Source of the DNA: Galbula dea
Taxonomy: Eukaryota; Chordata; Aves; Piciformes; Galbulidae
Direction: 5' to 3'
DNA length: 64,000 nt
NCBI GenBank assembly: GCA_013399015.1
Contig: VWZX01010004.1
Span: 682,001 to 746,000 of the forward strand
The notes under the pieces were generated by a model, which saw nothing but the letters and a program-made list of their open reading frames with translations, did no database searches and had not been told where the DNA came from. Position numbers and translations under genes: made by a program. Positions within the stretch are counted from its first letter, which is position 1. Each line of letters opens with the position of its first letter. Positions 1-13,101 of the stretch are shown here, one piece after another.

Positions 1-3000
1 TCCCTTGAACTGCAGAGCAGTTCTGGGATACAAGCCCTGTTGGTATAATGTTTGTGTGGACCCCCGCTGAATCCTGAAATGAGTAGGAGTCAAGTGGAGC
101 CATGCTGCTGCAGAGGAGGCTTTACCCCCAAGTGAGACCAAATGCTGACCCAAAGATCTCACAGAGATGCTTAGCCATGCAGAGCACAAGTTTAATTCTT
201 ATTTCTGGTCCACATCAAGTTGGAAGATACAGAGCCTGCTTAAATGCTGTTTAGTTCTTCAGGTTTTTATCAGTACTATTCTTTTTATGGTATTATGCAA
301 ATATATACATAGATAACACAACACTTATATTCATACCTTCACATACACTCAACTATAGGAGGTTCTTGAACTTCTGAAGATGACCTTAGGACTTCAGAGA
401 TTTATTTCATGTGTGGGAGAACAAAAGAAAATACCTCAAAGACAATAGCAGCTTCACTACAGCTGAATATCCAAGAAGGTGTGAAAAGCTCATGAATTTG
501 TGTGACACAAACATCATGCTTGACTATGAATAAAATGCATCTTGGACGGGTACCATATAGGAGTTTTTGAGGTGGTATAGGTGCTGGAAAACTCCAAATA
601 GAAAATAAACACCTTATGAAATATGATTCAGGAGGTGGCCAGCACTAGAGCAATGCACCCATCCTTAGGATTTCAATGGTGGCATTGGTTTTCTCTACAG
701 CAGAGTTATTCCTGTTTTTTCTGGTATAACAGCCTTGTTACAAACAAGATAGGTGCCAGAATAATTAGCACTTTAAGAGTGATACACAGCACATCAAACC
801 AACTCTACTTTCTGGATCCCTGGACCATTGAATTTTCTGCTGGAAGATGTTGAAACAAATGTGCTGTGGAAGTACCTAAAAGGGTCTGTTCCACAATAAC
901 CTGAAAGAATTTCTGCTTACCCACAGTCCAGACAATGCTTTGCACTGAAGCATTGAAACCCTCCCATGAAACGTATAGAACTCTTAAGTCAACATCCTGA
1001 CATGTGAGCATCTTCTGATGTTGCAGCTTAGGAACTCAATCTTTTATTATGCTAAAGCAGAGTCTACTAAATGTTTACACAGTGCAACTAACATCCACTC
1101 TATCTAAAGAAGTCACTGAAGCTACAGAAATATAAAAGATGATAAACTGTATTGTAGCTGTGGTCGACTCCACATCTGGGTTGTTAATGACTATATAACA
1201 CGTGTTTATTCAATGACATAAACGCAATTCATCAACCCTCCCCAGACTTGACTGAACGGCTCAGTAAAAAGCTTGGTGTGATTTTATAATCAGCTGTTGC
1301 TTTTGAAATGCTTTTCTTGAGAAAGTGAGAGACTGAGGACCTCTGAGAAACTTTTCTCTTTTCCACAGAGAGAAACTCTTTCCTTCTACTGCATCCATGG
1401 CCTGGGCAGTCATTGGTGTCTACACATTTCTTACTGAGGAACAAATCCTGTTATCACAGATCAACACCTAAACCAGATTCCTCTGTCCAGAGCAACACTT
1501 GAATTATTGCTGAGCTTAGAACAGTTCCTGCATTTGTTTATACAGCTGCTCCTCTTGCCACTAATATCTCAGTTATATTTTTCTTGAGCTATTTCAGATA
1601 TGAAACTAACCATGCAAAATCAATTTTTATTTTACAGTCTTGCAAGTGAAGATTATATATCCACTTACTTTGTCATGAATCTGACCTACTGTCCAAACAA
1701 AAAATCCATTTCTCATTCTGAAACTAAGGGGTTTTTTTAAGTATTCATCTTGATTTGAACAAGTTACCTTTACATATAATTCCATCCTTACAGTGTGAAG
1801 AAAAAAAATCCTTATTCAACAAAGGTCTCCTTAGTTAGGTTAAAACAGGTACTTTCTATTATTTTAACACTGTTAAACACCACAGTGAATAAAACACAAA
1901 CTGCAAAACTGGATTAAGATAGATTTAACCTGAAACAGCCTGAATCTGATACTCTATCAACAAAGAAACAGCTTGGTTACAGCACTCCATTATTTTTCAT
2001 GTAGGTGAGACTGCAGAAATGTATTCATTATGTACACAATCATATCTGATAAGACTTAGAAAGGGAAATGTACACAGTTAGGAGAATTCACATCCAACAA
2101 AATATATAAGCAGCTGAATGTTCATCTGTTACCGTAATGTTCCAAATCACTTGGGTCTTTCACCGCTGATTACCATATCTAAGATCTAACCCCGAATATA
2201 TTTAGGCCAAAATGTCTGCCTTCCCTCCATTAATTCGTTTTCAATTTTTGCCTTCTAAAAATATAAATTTGGAAGCCTGTAAAGCACAACCTTCTATCAA
2301 AGCCTTTATTAATCCAAGCAGTATCAGTAGGGTTTTTTAAAAGCTATGATAGCCTGAATATAAGGGAGGTGAGTTCTGCAATGACTTTTTCTAAACCAAG
2401 CACAAGAACCAGACAAGGGTCATGTCTAGCCTAGGATCTTGTCCATTTTTTCCAGTTCTATTAGCTGGTCTTAAGAAAAGGCAGGAAGTTCTCAAGACTA
2501 CATCTCCAGTACCAGGGTTACAACAATCCTATTACTGCAGTATGGATTAACGATGCATTTAACAGGTGACAACTACTCGCGTTTCAAATATCCAAAAGTA
2601 TTTTCTTTCTCCACTGACTACAAACAAGATAACAATTCATTTAACATTAAGTATCTGGGATGAAGTGGGTTTTTGTTTTCCATCTGACTTTGAAGCTGAC
2701 TAGAATCCTTTCAATGACTGGAACTGGACAAAACACATGGAGGTATTTCATCAGCATGAGGGGGTCTCACTGTGTAAAATTTTACTGAATGTGGCTTCTA
2801 TAGCCTGCGCCACAGTCCTGATTCTCCTGTTACTTAGCAGAAATTAGGGCTTGCGAGTAGCACAAATGAAGCTTTCACTATGGCTTGAAGTCAAGATGCA
2901 GCCTGAGGTGCACAGCCATGCTCCAGGATACAATTCCCAGCTCTTGAGGTCATGCACCCTTGAGAACCTCAACTAGATAAATCAGTAGCAGTCAGGAAGA

Positions 3001-3300
3001 GATGCTGGCTTTCATTTTCTAATGATTTCACCTATATTTGTTTCCAAGTTCTAATTATTACAGCTTTGATCAGGAGCATCTCAGTAGGTTTTAGGGTTGG
3101 CACTCTTCAGGACCAAGTTTTTCAATAATGCGAATAAAGTTTTATCCAAAGAATCTCAGAAATCCTAGTAAGTTAAGTTCTTAGGCGTGAACTTATAAAG
3201 ATTAGAAATATAAAAAATGAAAACCAGTAGAAAAAAAAAGTAAATTCCTTCAGTATATTACAAGTTAGTAATTCATTATTCTTAACACTGTAACGTAATC
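1..3300. other. Gene-free unique sequence
   Basis: I see no exon, RNA gene or recognisable repeat here. Open frames are at most 76 codons, overlap on both strands and match no family I know. The sequence is AT-rich with short A and T runs and almost no CpG. It fits intergenic or intronic vertebrate DNA. Confidence 0.6.
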
Positions 3301-3383
3301 ACAGAAACACACAGAATCACAGAATGTTAGGAGTTGGAAGGGACCTCGAAAGATCATCTAGTTCAACCCCCCTGCCAGAGCAC
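3301..3383 (-). repeat. CR1 LINE 3' end, short 5'-truncated copy
   Basis: Read on the plus strand, the stretch begins with imperfect CACAGAAT octamers, then GTTGGAAGGGACCTCGAAAG, then an ATCATCTAG block, a run of C, and CTGCCAGAGCA. This is the reverse complement of the 3' end of avian CR1 retrotransposons, so the element lies on the minus strand with its 3' terminus at the low coordinate. Only about 85 bp remains, as expected for the extreme 5' truncation usual for CR1. The copy is well preserved compared with the other CR1 fragments here, which suggests it is younger. It has no coding capacity. Confidence 0.9.
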
Positions 3384-5032
3384 AAGAAAAAGGCATTTGT
3401 ATAGCTCTGTGAGCATTCACCACTGGCAAAATTACTTAAATGAAAAGGAAAAATAGAAGATAACTGTGTTCACAAAATTAGCACGAGAATTAGCAATCAA
3501 CAGTAGATCATACAAGATTCTTAGCTGATAGCATCATCTTTGTTAATAAACGATGAACTGCTTAGTGGAGTTTCTGCATAGTGATATCACCATACTAACA
3601 GACACATGTTTTATTTATGTTTTAAGTTACATCCAAAATAAGCAAGCCATTCACTCTCAGATTCTGTCTAACTTCTGAAGAGTCTTTATCCCAAATTTCA
3701 TCTAGATGAGCAAGCACTCCATCAAAACCAATGGGAACAATATGAGAACTTCAGTTACTGTCCTCATCTTTGGGGATTTTGTTCAAAAAACTGCTTTTCT
3801 TAAAGCCAGCTGCACTTTTCTCATAAGGATGGCATTTTTTTCTCTGTGGGATATAGTGCTATTTGTGCAGCAGATTGTATTTTGACAGATGTAACTGTAT
3901 CATAAAAAGGCCCTTAGCACTATCAGACTGGTAGCTCACAAATGTTCATGAGCTCCAGGATTTCTTAAAAAAACTCAACAATTAAAATGTTTTTGAGAGT
4001 TTAAAATGCCCCGAGGCCACTTACCTCCCCCACACCAGTCTGGAGAATTTTCAGTCCAGTTGTTTTTTCAAGCTTCTCTTTGTTTGTAGCTGTAAGGAAA
4101 ATTAAGATTGAAAGAGTTACAGGAAAGCTGAAGTATGCATGATTTTGCAGCATTTACTATGTAACCAACCTTCTTTCTTCCATCAATAAATTCATGGCAG
4201 CTCCTACCTCTGACATCTACAGAATATCTTTCCCTGATAGCAACTCCATTAGTCAGTTTTTGAATCCATAGGTATGCCATTAATTGTTCATTATTATGTG
4301 AAAATGAAAGCCAAACTAGTTCTAGTTCCCCTGTATACACAGTATCATACATATTTAACATATATACACAATGTGTTTGGAAAGTTCTCTTCAGTGGAAA
4401 CTTCCCACCGTCTTCCTTGCAGCTGAAGAGCATGGCAGTACCTTACTATTACAACAGCACTGTCCCTTCATAGGATATTTCACAACCAATACAGACACTT
4501 ACCTAGCAAGTAAGATAAACAGTTTATTTCATAACACTGGGATGCAATGAACAATGTTTTCTTTTTTTTTAAATTAAGGTTTTTTCTTATTTATCAGCTT
4601 CTATATCAATAAAAACATTCAAAACAAAAATAACCCAATGTAAAACAGTTAAATGCAAAATAGAGGTAGTAATCACTAAGACTATGTCTATACTTGCAAC
4701 CCAAACATGTCTTACCATTGCCCATATTTTTGAATCATTACTGTGGCCTTCACATGATTTTGACCTTTGCCCACTAGTGTTCTCACAAAACAATGCCCAG
4801 CCACAATTCTGGGGACAGCATAAGGGTGAGATTATTTCCAGATGGGTATATGGGTAAGGCCATCCTATTTTGGATGGAAAGACTTTAACATTCTAGATTC
4901 AAACTGTGGCAGTTGGACTCGGAGCCAAAACCTAGGCACCTGGCTTGATTTATTTATGAATAGAAATGAAGCCTTGCAGCCTTGTTAGATCTTCTCCCTT
5001 TAGCCATCTAGTCATTGACTATGTAATCCAAG

Positions 5033-5097
5033 TGAGTCATCCAGGTTCTCTCTGCAGTCAGCGGAAAGGGATGGACATTTAACACAATGAGTCATCC
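5033..5097. promoter_or_regulatory. Paired AP-1 (TRE) motifs
   Basis: The exact 10-mer TGAGTCATCC occurs at 5033-5042 and again at 5088-5097, a spacing of 55 bp. Each copy contains the consensus Fos/Jun site TGAGTCA. The flanks differ, so a recent tandem duplication does not obviously explain the pair. An enhancer role is inference only; single AP-1 sites arise often by chance, but an identical 10-mer pair this close is less expected. Confidence 0.3.
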
Positions 5098-6805
5098 CAC
5101 ATCTTACACGCATCTGCAGGCACCTTGCTCTTTCCTTTGATTAAGGACACAATTTGGGTAGACTCAGCTTCTCAGTTTAAGCTGCTTAAAGGAAACATTC
5201 TTACTAGAAAGGACAAGAAGCATGCTAGAATATATTGTACATCATAAATTTACATTAAAAAACCTCAAAAGAATTAATATATTGTTCTTTTATTTGTGTA
5301 AAATACTCTTTAATTATTGCTGTTCAAAACGTATCAAACCAGTTCAGATTAAAGTAGATGATTTTCAGAAGCAATATTAAAGTGAACTTGTACTTTAGTT
5401 TGTCCAGAGTGTAACACAGATAACTCACATTTACTTCAGAGGCAAGTTGTATCATTAGGGCTCAGCGCCCCCTCAAATATCCAAAACATGGAATGATTTT
5501 GATAAGAGCTTGTATGTGCAAAGACTCAACAAGTGAAATCTCAAGCAACTTTTCTGACTGCCTTCAGCAAGGGAAGAATTCTTCCATGATTTAAACATAG
5601 AGGAAAGCTCTGTCCACCTTTTAGACCCACACAGCTTTATTTTTGCTTCTTATTAATATGCCATGTCATGTGACAACAGTCTCCCTTTCAGATGTGCCAT
5701 TTCATCTCAAAGATGTTCCATGTTACCACACTGACCACCTCACACCCAGCATACACATTAAAGGCACATTTCTACTAAATGCAAAAAAGGAGGAGATAGA
5801 TAAAAGCAGAAATCTCCAGAACCCCCTCCAAAGAAACTGAATGGTGCAACAAATGATTCTTTGGTAGATTAGGATAAAGAAAACTGTAAAGAAGAGTGGC
5901 TGCAAAATAAGTGGGTATAAGTAAACAAGGCTCAAATTTGATTCTGTAATCTCCTAGTACATGAACAGTTAATAGAAAATATTGGGTCTGCTGAATCACA
6001 GAATTTTATAATTACTGACCCTTTTATAGGTTTCCTGCACTTTAATTATTGAAGCTTTTATATTAAAAAAAAAAAAAACAAAAGAAAAAGTTTACTTAAC
6101 ACTCCTCTTTCCCCCTTGATATTGGCTAAAATACAAAGGACAGCTCTGACAGCCGTGCTAAGATAAAAACCCCCAAAATTAGGAGGCATGAAGGCACAAT
6201 GTGTTATTGATTAAATCATAACCTGAAAATGGACAAGCTTAGGCACTGTCAAGACTGCAGAAAGAGACACGGCAGACAGTCTTTGGCATGTTCACTCAAG
6301 GCGTGTACAGGAGCATATTTTAGCTAACCTTGAACTCCACAAGCAGTTCAGGAAGGTCAAGAAATTCTGTCAAAAACGGTGGTGCTGAAGCATCCACTAC
6401 ATATCAAGTAGCTGCTTCAAGCTGTTGAACAGTGAATATAGCTACCTAAATTTTTCTGTGCATAACTATAATTGAGAATTTAAGACAATAAAACATAGTT
6501 GATAACCTATAGATAGATGAGGAAGAAGTGGTGGGAAGATAAATTCAGATATTAAGAATAAGCCATTAAAATTGGCCTAAATTTTTTAGAGGTATTTCAG
6601 TGTGTTACCTGCTAGTTTTTATTCCAATACAAATATACAGCAGATGATATTTCTGTTGCAAATTTTATGAACTGGAAATTATGATTCTGGGTAACATGGT
6701 ATATTGTGCATTCCATCAAAGTTGATTTTTTATGGCCACAGTTTAAAGTCTTGAAATACTAATGGACAACTGACAAACTCATCAGCAAAGAGCCATAATA
6801 AAAAC

Positions 6806-6852
6806 AAAAAAAAAAAAAAAAAAAAAAAAAACCCCCCCCCCCCCCCCCCCCA
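6806..6852. repeat. Homopolymer junction: A26 followed directly by C21
   Basis: The plus strand carries 26 consecutive A (6806-6831) and then 21 consecutive C (6832-6852), with no intervening base. On the minus strand this is G21 followed by T26, and the G-run could form a G-quadruplex. An AATAAA lies at 6797-6802, but I see no retrocopy body upstream. The exact lengths are likely to be unreliable or polymorphic because long homopolymers are hard to sequence. Confidence 0.95.
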
Positions 6853-7770
6853 AGTTAGTAGCATAAAAATCCCTTCTTTAATCTTCCACTGAAACAAAAA
6901 GGGCTTCCAAAGACACAAAAAAGGAGGCCTTTAAATTATATTCACTAGATGAAGGATATGCAAATCACCTGAAGAAGCAGAGCCCTATAATGTTCTCAAA
7001 ATTCTGCAATAGTCTATTTAATTAGTATTTTAATTTATCAGAATAATTCTTTGCACTTGACAATTTATGCAGTATTCCATATAATTAAGCACGTAGCTAC
7101 AGTGGAATAATTTTGCCTACTCTCTGTATACCAGTTATTTTAACCTGAAAGATTCTGTGGAAGTCTCTTCTGTGATCTAAATTACAATGGGGACAACTTA
7201 ATGGCTTTGCTCTATTAGAGAGCACGATGAGAGTGTTACTGAGTGTTTAAGGGTAGGGATTGTCACTGTTCATAGTCTTCACTAATCTGAGGGAGGTCTT
7301 GTGTGTTTTCTGAGGGCTAACGTTTATTTTCTTTAGCAAAGTTGTCTATCAGTATCATAGTCAAGAACGTGAGTGCCTAGTTTTGTAGTTGGCAGGTTTA
7401 ACCTTAGGAGTCCATTGGTTATTAGGAGAAGCCAGACCTCCAGTCTCATTATAGGACTTCTGGAAGAAGGAAGCCCTAAGATATGAGTGATTTACAAAGG
7501 TTTGCTATAAAGCAGGTTGTCAAGCACAGTTGCACCCTCTGGAGTGCACACTGGCACAAGCAAAATGAAAGAAGGGTTTGTGCTGGAGGCTTCCTTGGAC
7601 TGTGTTCTGTGCTGCTGCAGGATTTACCTTCTCTAGAGAAGAAAACATCCTTAAATCTGGAAAGCATTTGTGGGAGGATGGTGTCACTCAAAAGGAAATC
7701 TTGTTTTTCTGCTCTGAATCTGACTTTGAAGGTGTGCTGTATTTAATTAAATAAGGAATAAAAGAACTTG

Positions 7771-8025
7771 GAATCATAGAATTGTTTTGATTGAGACTTT
7801 TCAGATCATTAAGTCAAACTGTTAATTTAGCACTTCCAAGTCCACCACTAAACTGTATCCTTTAGTACCACATCTATACACCTTTTAAATTCTTCCAGGA
7901 GTGGTGACTTAACCAGTTTCCTGGGCAGCCTGTTCCAGCGCCTCACAGCCCCAGTCACTTTGCCCAGGGGTTACAGCCTGTGAATCTGCAACTCCTCTCC
8001 CTTGGGAGAAGTAGCATCTGGTAGC
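7771..8025 (-). repeat. CR1 LINE 3' portion, degraded
   Basis: On the plus strand the stretch starts GAATCATAGAATTGTTTTGA and continues through blocks matching the CR1 3' region read backwards: a CATCTATACACCTTTTAAAT-like block (7870-7890), CTTCCAGGAGTGGTGACTTA, then TGGGCAGCCTGTTCCAGCGC and a CCCTTGGGAGAAG block near 8000. The element is therefore on the minus strand, with its 3' end at 7771. It corresponds to the end of ORF2 plus the 3' UTR of a CR1 subfamily. The stretch between the CAGCCTGTTCC block and the GGGAGAAG block is shorter than in intact copies I remember, which suggests an internal deletion. Confidence 0.85.
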
Positions 8026-11000
8026 AAGTAAGTGAAAACCGCTACATGAGTATTCAAAATGCTACAGCTTGAAACAAAAATAACTAACTCAAGTGGCCGG
8101 TACAGGGAGAAAAGAGTTCCTTTACTAAATTTTACAATTCAGTTAGTGAGGGACAAGTACAGAGGCTGCAGGAGCAAGGCATTTAGTCTTCCAATCTTTA
8201 CTGAGAGATGGCATGAGATAGTTGCTTCATGTGTGATTTCTAGTTAACTGGAGGCCAGGCCTGGAATGAAAATGGTTGCAGAAAAGTCAGAGCCGCATAG
8301 CTGTACCAGTGACAGCCTGCTAAATATTATGCCATGTTCAATTTTGAAGTCATTTTTCAGATGATTTTAATTAGATATTGTTTCAGTCTCACATGTATTG
8401 ATTTAATTTCTGATATCAACATTTCAGCTTTCAATCTGTTCAGATGCAGTACCTTGCTGCCTGCAGTAATTTAAAATATTGTTTGCACCTCCAGTGATTT
8501 TGAAAGCACACAACCTTTATAACCTGCTCTAGCCAGGAAAAGTAGCAGATGGAAATACAGGCCACGCTCACCACTCCCAGTGCACCTTTGCATTCTCACA
8601 GGTTTTGGTACAAGACAGCCAAATCTCTGTGCACACAATTAAGAGATCTTCCATCTCTGTTTGTCTTTGATTTGTTCAAAAAATATACAAAAAATCCATT
8701 TGTCAGGCAAACAGCAGCACTGCGTGTTTCCAGAAAAGAAAAACTACTCCAAACCTGAGTAGCCGGTAGAATGCTATATTTTTTAATACTCATTCATTAA
8801 AACAATGTCACTTTCCTCTCTCTAAAAGATCTACCTCCCAAGTTACAAATATTCTCCTAAATTATATAAGGAAGTTGGTGTCAATCAACAGAAGAGTTTT
8901 GAGCACTGACAACAGAAATAACCATCCTTTGTCTATGTATGCGTTACAAATACAGAATAGATTTCGATGAATCCTTATCGGTGACAATTTTTACTACCAA
9001 TGACCATTTGAACACTGACAATTCAGTGCTGCACATTACTTGGAGTGCAGCCTATGTATGTGTAACAATTCCCTTGCATACTTAAAACACTCATCCTATA
9101 TTTATAGGTAAAGGTGTACTAATTCAGCCCATGTTAGCAGAAAATGAAAGAAAAAGGTGTCATTCCATCCTTCACATCAAAATTTGTTCACATCAGTATT
9201 CTTTGACAAGTTTCAGCTCTGTACAGAAGATTCAGAGAAAACAACCTGCAGTATGTTGCACTGAAGCTAGAGCAGAATACATTCTCTGTCTCTCTGGAAA
9301 GTACACTGACCCTCTTTGATATTATAATATCTAATATTTAAAAATACACATATTGGTCTCTGATTATTATTCCTTATCTTTGTTATGCTGTACTTTTTTT
9401 AGCATTCTCCTGCTTGTAACACATTGAATTTTCTCATATAAATAGCCTGAAATGTATGAATGATTCTTAATCTTATTCAAAATCTGTCAAAATTTTGGAA
9501 GGACGCTGTAGTGTGTTTGCACTGGTGTATGAAAAATTTAAGGGGCACTAAGACTAATTTTCAACATGCCAAAATGTTATTTTTAATAAATACACTTTCA
9601 AGAAATGTAATTTTTTTTCAGCCATTTCCTCAGTTAATAAAACAGTACCCTGCAGGTTCATTTCTTTAATGATGCAAAACACAACTTCAAGCCATGTTAT
9701 TTGTTATTCATCTACAACTACATTTAATGTCATCCTCGTGGCACGAACGTAACAAGACTGAGTTGGGAAAACATTAGCAATATTTCAACTGACTGGCTCA
9801 CTAAATCATGAATAACACAGCTAATGCACAAGGTCATTCACTAACAAAATCTATTTGCTGTGCCTCAGAATGAATTGAAATTATTTATTACCAAGGATGC
9901 CACCAGTTACAGGAGTCACAATAAAGCTTTCAGGTGAGAGTGAATAGGGAGGATGATAACTTGCCCATCGTTTCTCACAATAATTTTTCATAATTCTGCC
10001 TTAATGAAAACTTTGAAGGCTGCTTTACTACCTTTAGAAGAATTTGTTTAAAATCAGCAAAACCTGGAAGAATCAGTGAAGACTGCTTATAGGTCAGAAA
10101 TGTTGGCCCAATATTTTAAGAGAATATAAACTTTAATCTTATAATAAAAAATCATTATGTTTATCCTTGGGTGGATCAAGTGCAAAGTAAGGAAGATAAA
10201 TGCTTATCTACAGAGATAATAGTCCTAAAGGCATTTACAAAATTTGCATGTGCAGATATATGTGCAGGTATGCACATTTAATGAGAATGAGGAGAAGGAT
10301 TTCACAGGAAAGAGCTATGTGTGAAGAATGGGTGCTTTGCAGATCCTAGGGATACTTAAAATATTATGATCTTTACTACATCACCTACAAACTCTTCACA
10401 TGGCCAGGATCATCGTGTGCAAACACACAACTAAGAAGTGGTTCCTATGCAAAAAACCTTATATCTACCAAACAGAGACAGTAAATGCCTGCAGAGAGGA
10501 GTACAGATAATGACAAGTTGATACTAGGCAATACAGCAGTGAAATACCAGAGCAGCATTCATCCACACAACATTCTTTCTCTTATACTTTGGCACAGCAA
10601 GTGATGTGATCAGCTAAGCCTTATAAATCCTTTAAAGGCTTCAGCACTTTCACTCTTTCACTATTTAGAAGAGCAAAGACTTATTGGCAGGGTTTAAAAC
10701 AAGGAGAAATGGCAGGAAAGGGCACCCTGATCACTTCTCCTAGAAGTGCTGGAAGCAAAGCTTTCTTTTTCTGTAATTGGCGTGACAGAGAGGTCTCTCT
10801 TTTGTAGTAGGCTTAACCCAGTGCTTACTGGCATGAGTTTCTGCTGGCACCATCTCTCCTCTAATAATGCTATGAAAACATTTTCCAGGACAACCCCACA
10901 AAGTGTAAAAAAGGATACCTGGACTAACCCCCTCCCTGTGATGTCAGTTCAATTCGAGTCGACTATAAATCAGAACATAAACCTCTCATTGTGTAAAATG

Positions 11001-12650
11001 CCATTCTATACCTCAGATCTTTGTGAACTTTGAAGGAGAATCCTACATTCAGAAAGAAAAATACTTCTGTCATTCTGTGCTTTGAGTTTTTTATAGAGAA
11101 ATCATAAGCACCTGAAGAAATATTAGAACTAAAGAAGAGAGATGAATTGATAGAGTGAGGCTGCAGACCAATATTGTATATCAGGAGCCAGCCCTGCTCT
11201 TAAAAAGAGTTTACTGTCTGTCAAAATGCCAGCTACACATTCTTCTGAGTAGCTTCTTATCCTCATTTTTTTAGCAAAATATGCATCATGAGCAAAGAAT
11301 CTACTATTTAAACTGTTTGAGTCTACCTGGTAAATTGTGGCTGATATGCTTTAGAGAGTGATCACAGGAGCAATTCCAGCAGCAAATACAAGACAGTGGT
11401 AACCTCTATCAAGGGTACAAGAACCTCTTTCATTGGCACTGATGAATTAAAAAGGGGACTTTGGCCCACAGCCTTTATGAGACTGTCAGACTTGTATGGA
11501 TTATGCAATATAACACATAGAAATCATTACTGCATATAATTTATGATAAATGCAAATGAAATGCTTATCCACTTTATGCATACATGGGCATGGGTCACTA
11601 TTAGAGTGCCAGTAATTTCAAGCAATTTCTGCATGCTATTTTCTGCAAAACTTATCACAATAACTTCCTTATGGGCTGAAAATCTATAAGATGGCTAAAA
11701 GCTTGGTGAAAGGTTTTCTGACTTCTCTCTGACTGCTCCATTTAGCAGGCAGACCTTCTCCTATCAAAGCAGGCTGTTAAGTCCACCTAGGACTCTGCAT
11801 GCAGCCACCCTTGCAGTGATCTTCCCTCCTTGATAGTGTGACTGTGGCCCACTCTTGTTTCCAGAGCTTAGCCTTGATGCTAATGTATGGAAACCAGTCT
11901 TAAAGAAATATCTGCTGCTGAAAAAAAGGTGGCTATTACAAGGGCAATACAGATAATGACTTCCTCAGGAAAGAATTTTGTGAGAAAGTGGTTTGCATAT
12001 TTCCTGACCTCCTTGCTTTTGTAGACTGCTGGATCCATGACTGATTTCTAAAGAAGAGGATGCTCTCATGAAAGCATTTTAAAATTCATTTGAATATATG
12101 CATATGGATAATATGCTAGAGCCCTTTATTTGTAAATACCTACAATAATCTACACATATACACATAACATGTATGTCTCAATATAAGATATATACAGCTT
12201 ATTACACCCACTACTCTTCAAAAATGAATACTGAACAGTAGTATAAACATAAATTAAGTATGAGGTATACATCTCTGCCAATCAAGATTAATGTATATTA
12301 TTATCCCTTGACCCTTTCTTAATGTTCCATTTTATGATGTTTCTAAAATATTTATACCATACAGGGTGTTAAATTATAGCAATTAAGACCACAGTATGGT
12401 TTTATTAATATTTCATCAAGAATGTTTCATAATTTGAATTTCCCTGGTGCCCTTCTGTTGCTTTGCTGTATGCTGTGGGGATGGAGGGCATTTCTCTCTT
12501 GTTCTCCTTTGCAGAACTTTATCAGTATTTTGCTGTATTTAGCCAGATACAGTATTTTGCAGCTATTGACTTTTTACCTGGTGGCTGACTCAAGTAATAG
12601 TTTCAGCTTCTTTATGTCCAGTTCTGAGTCTCCAGTACAACAAAGTTATC
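8026..12650. other. Gene-free unique sequence
   Basis: No exon, RNA gene or recognisable repeat was found. Open frames are at most 95 codons (10746-11033, +) and not family-like. An octamer-like ATGCAAATGAAATGC lies near 11552. The region is AT-rich and CpG-poor. Confidence 0.55.
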
Positions 12651-12654
12651 AGCA

Positions 12655-13073
12655 AATGAAAGAGACCAGAGAAGAGCCACCAAATGGACTGAAGCATGAA
12701 TTCAAGCAGGGGTTGAGACCAATGGGTTTGTTCAGCCTGAGGAAGTCTAACTGTGATTAAAGTGTTGCTGACTGCTACTTGGGAAAGATTCTAGAAAAGA
12801 TGGAGCCAGACTTCTGCAGAGACTCATACCAAAAGGACTCAAGGCAAGCTGCTAGGAAGGAAATTCTGGTTGGACAGAAGAAAAAAAGTGTTTTCTGAGT
12901 AAGTGATGGCTGAGTGTTGGGACAAGCTACCCTGAAAGACTACACATTGAGATTTCCATAATTCAGGTGAAGCAGGGCCTGAAGAACCCAAATTCCAGAT
13001 TTGGCACTGCTTTACACTAGTTGTTGGACCCCACGACCTCCAGAGGTCCCTTCCAATTTAAAATTTTCTATGA
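12655..13073 (+). repeat. CR1 LINE 3' portion, plus strand
   Basis: The start (CCAGAGAAGAGCCACCAA) and the GTTCAGCCTGAGGAAG block near 12730 correspond to the C-terminal part of CR1 ORF2. A degraded 3' UTR follows. It closes with ACCTCCAGAGGTCCCTTCCA and TTTTCTATGATCAT at about 13030-13073, the typical CR1 3' terminus. The orientation is plus. In-frame stops and indels break the reading frame, so it is a dead copy. The 112-codon frame at 12422-12760 runs from unique sequence into this element and ends with GLFSLRKSN, matching the conserved GLFSLEKRR of CR1 ORF2. That frame is therefore not a host gene. Confidence 0.88.
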
Positions 13074-13078
13074 TCATA

Positions 13079-13101
13079 AATATATATACATATATATATC
13101 A
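13079..13101. repeat. (TA)n microsatellite next to the CR1 3' end
   Basis: An interrupted TATATATA tract with one CA interruption lies directly after the CR1 3' terminus. CR1 ends in tandem octamers, which often seed simple repeats, so growth from the element's tail is a reasonable inference. Confidence 0.75.

Larger units (their letters stand above)
3384..7770. other. Gene-free unique sequence with simple tracts
   Basis: No exon or RNA gene was recognised. Notable contents are a T-run near 4561, two TGAGTCATCC motifs at 5033 and 5088, a 14-A run at 6065-6078 and the A26/C21 tract at 6806-6852. A weak CR1-end-like string (AATCACAGAATTTTATAATT) near 5994 is too short to call. Open frames are at most 121 codons (4068-4433, -) and unrecognised. 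Confidence 0.55.

Noticed and set aside
5994..6015. AATCACAGAATTTTATAATT as a minus-strand CR1 end
   Set aside because: The match is limited to one or two octamers and is not followed by the GGGACC block.
6797..6831. AATAAA plus A-run as the poly(A) tail of a processed pseudogene
   Set aside because: The signal lies too close to the A-run, no coding body is seen upstream, and CR1-dominated bird genomes hold few processed pseudogenes.
6730..6918. Minus-strand frame with poly-glycine and poly-phenylalanine
   Set aside because: It is only the translation of the G21/T26 homopolymers.
12422..12760. 112-codon open frame as a host gene
   Set aside because: Its end lies inside the plus-strand CR1 ORF2 remnant (GLFSL motif) and its start is in unique sequence; it is a chance fusion frame.
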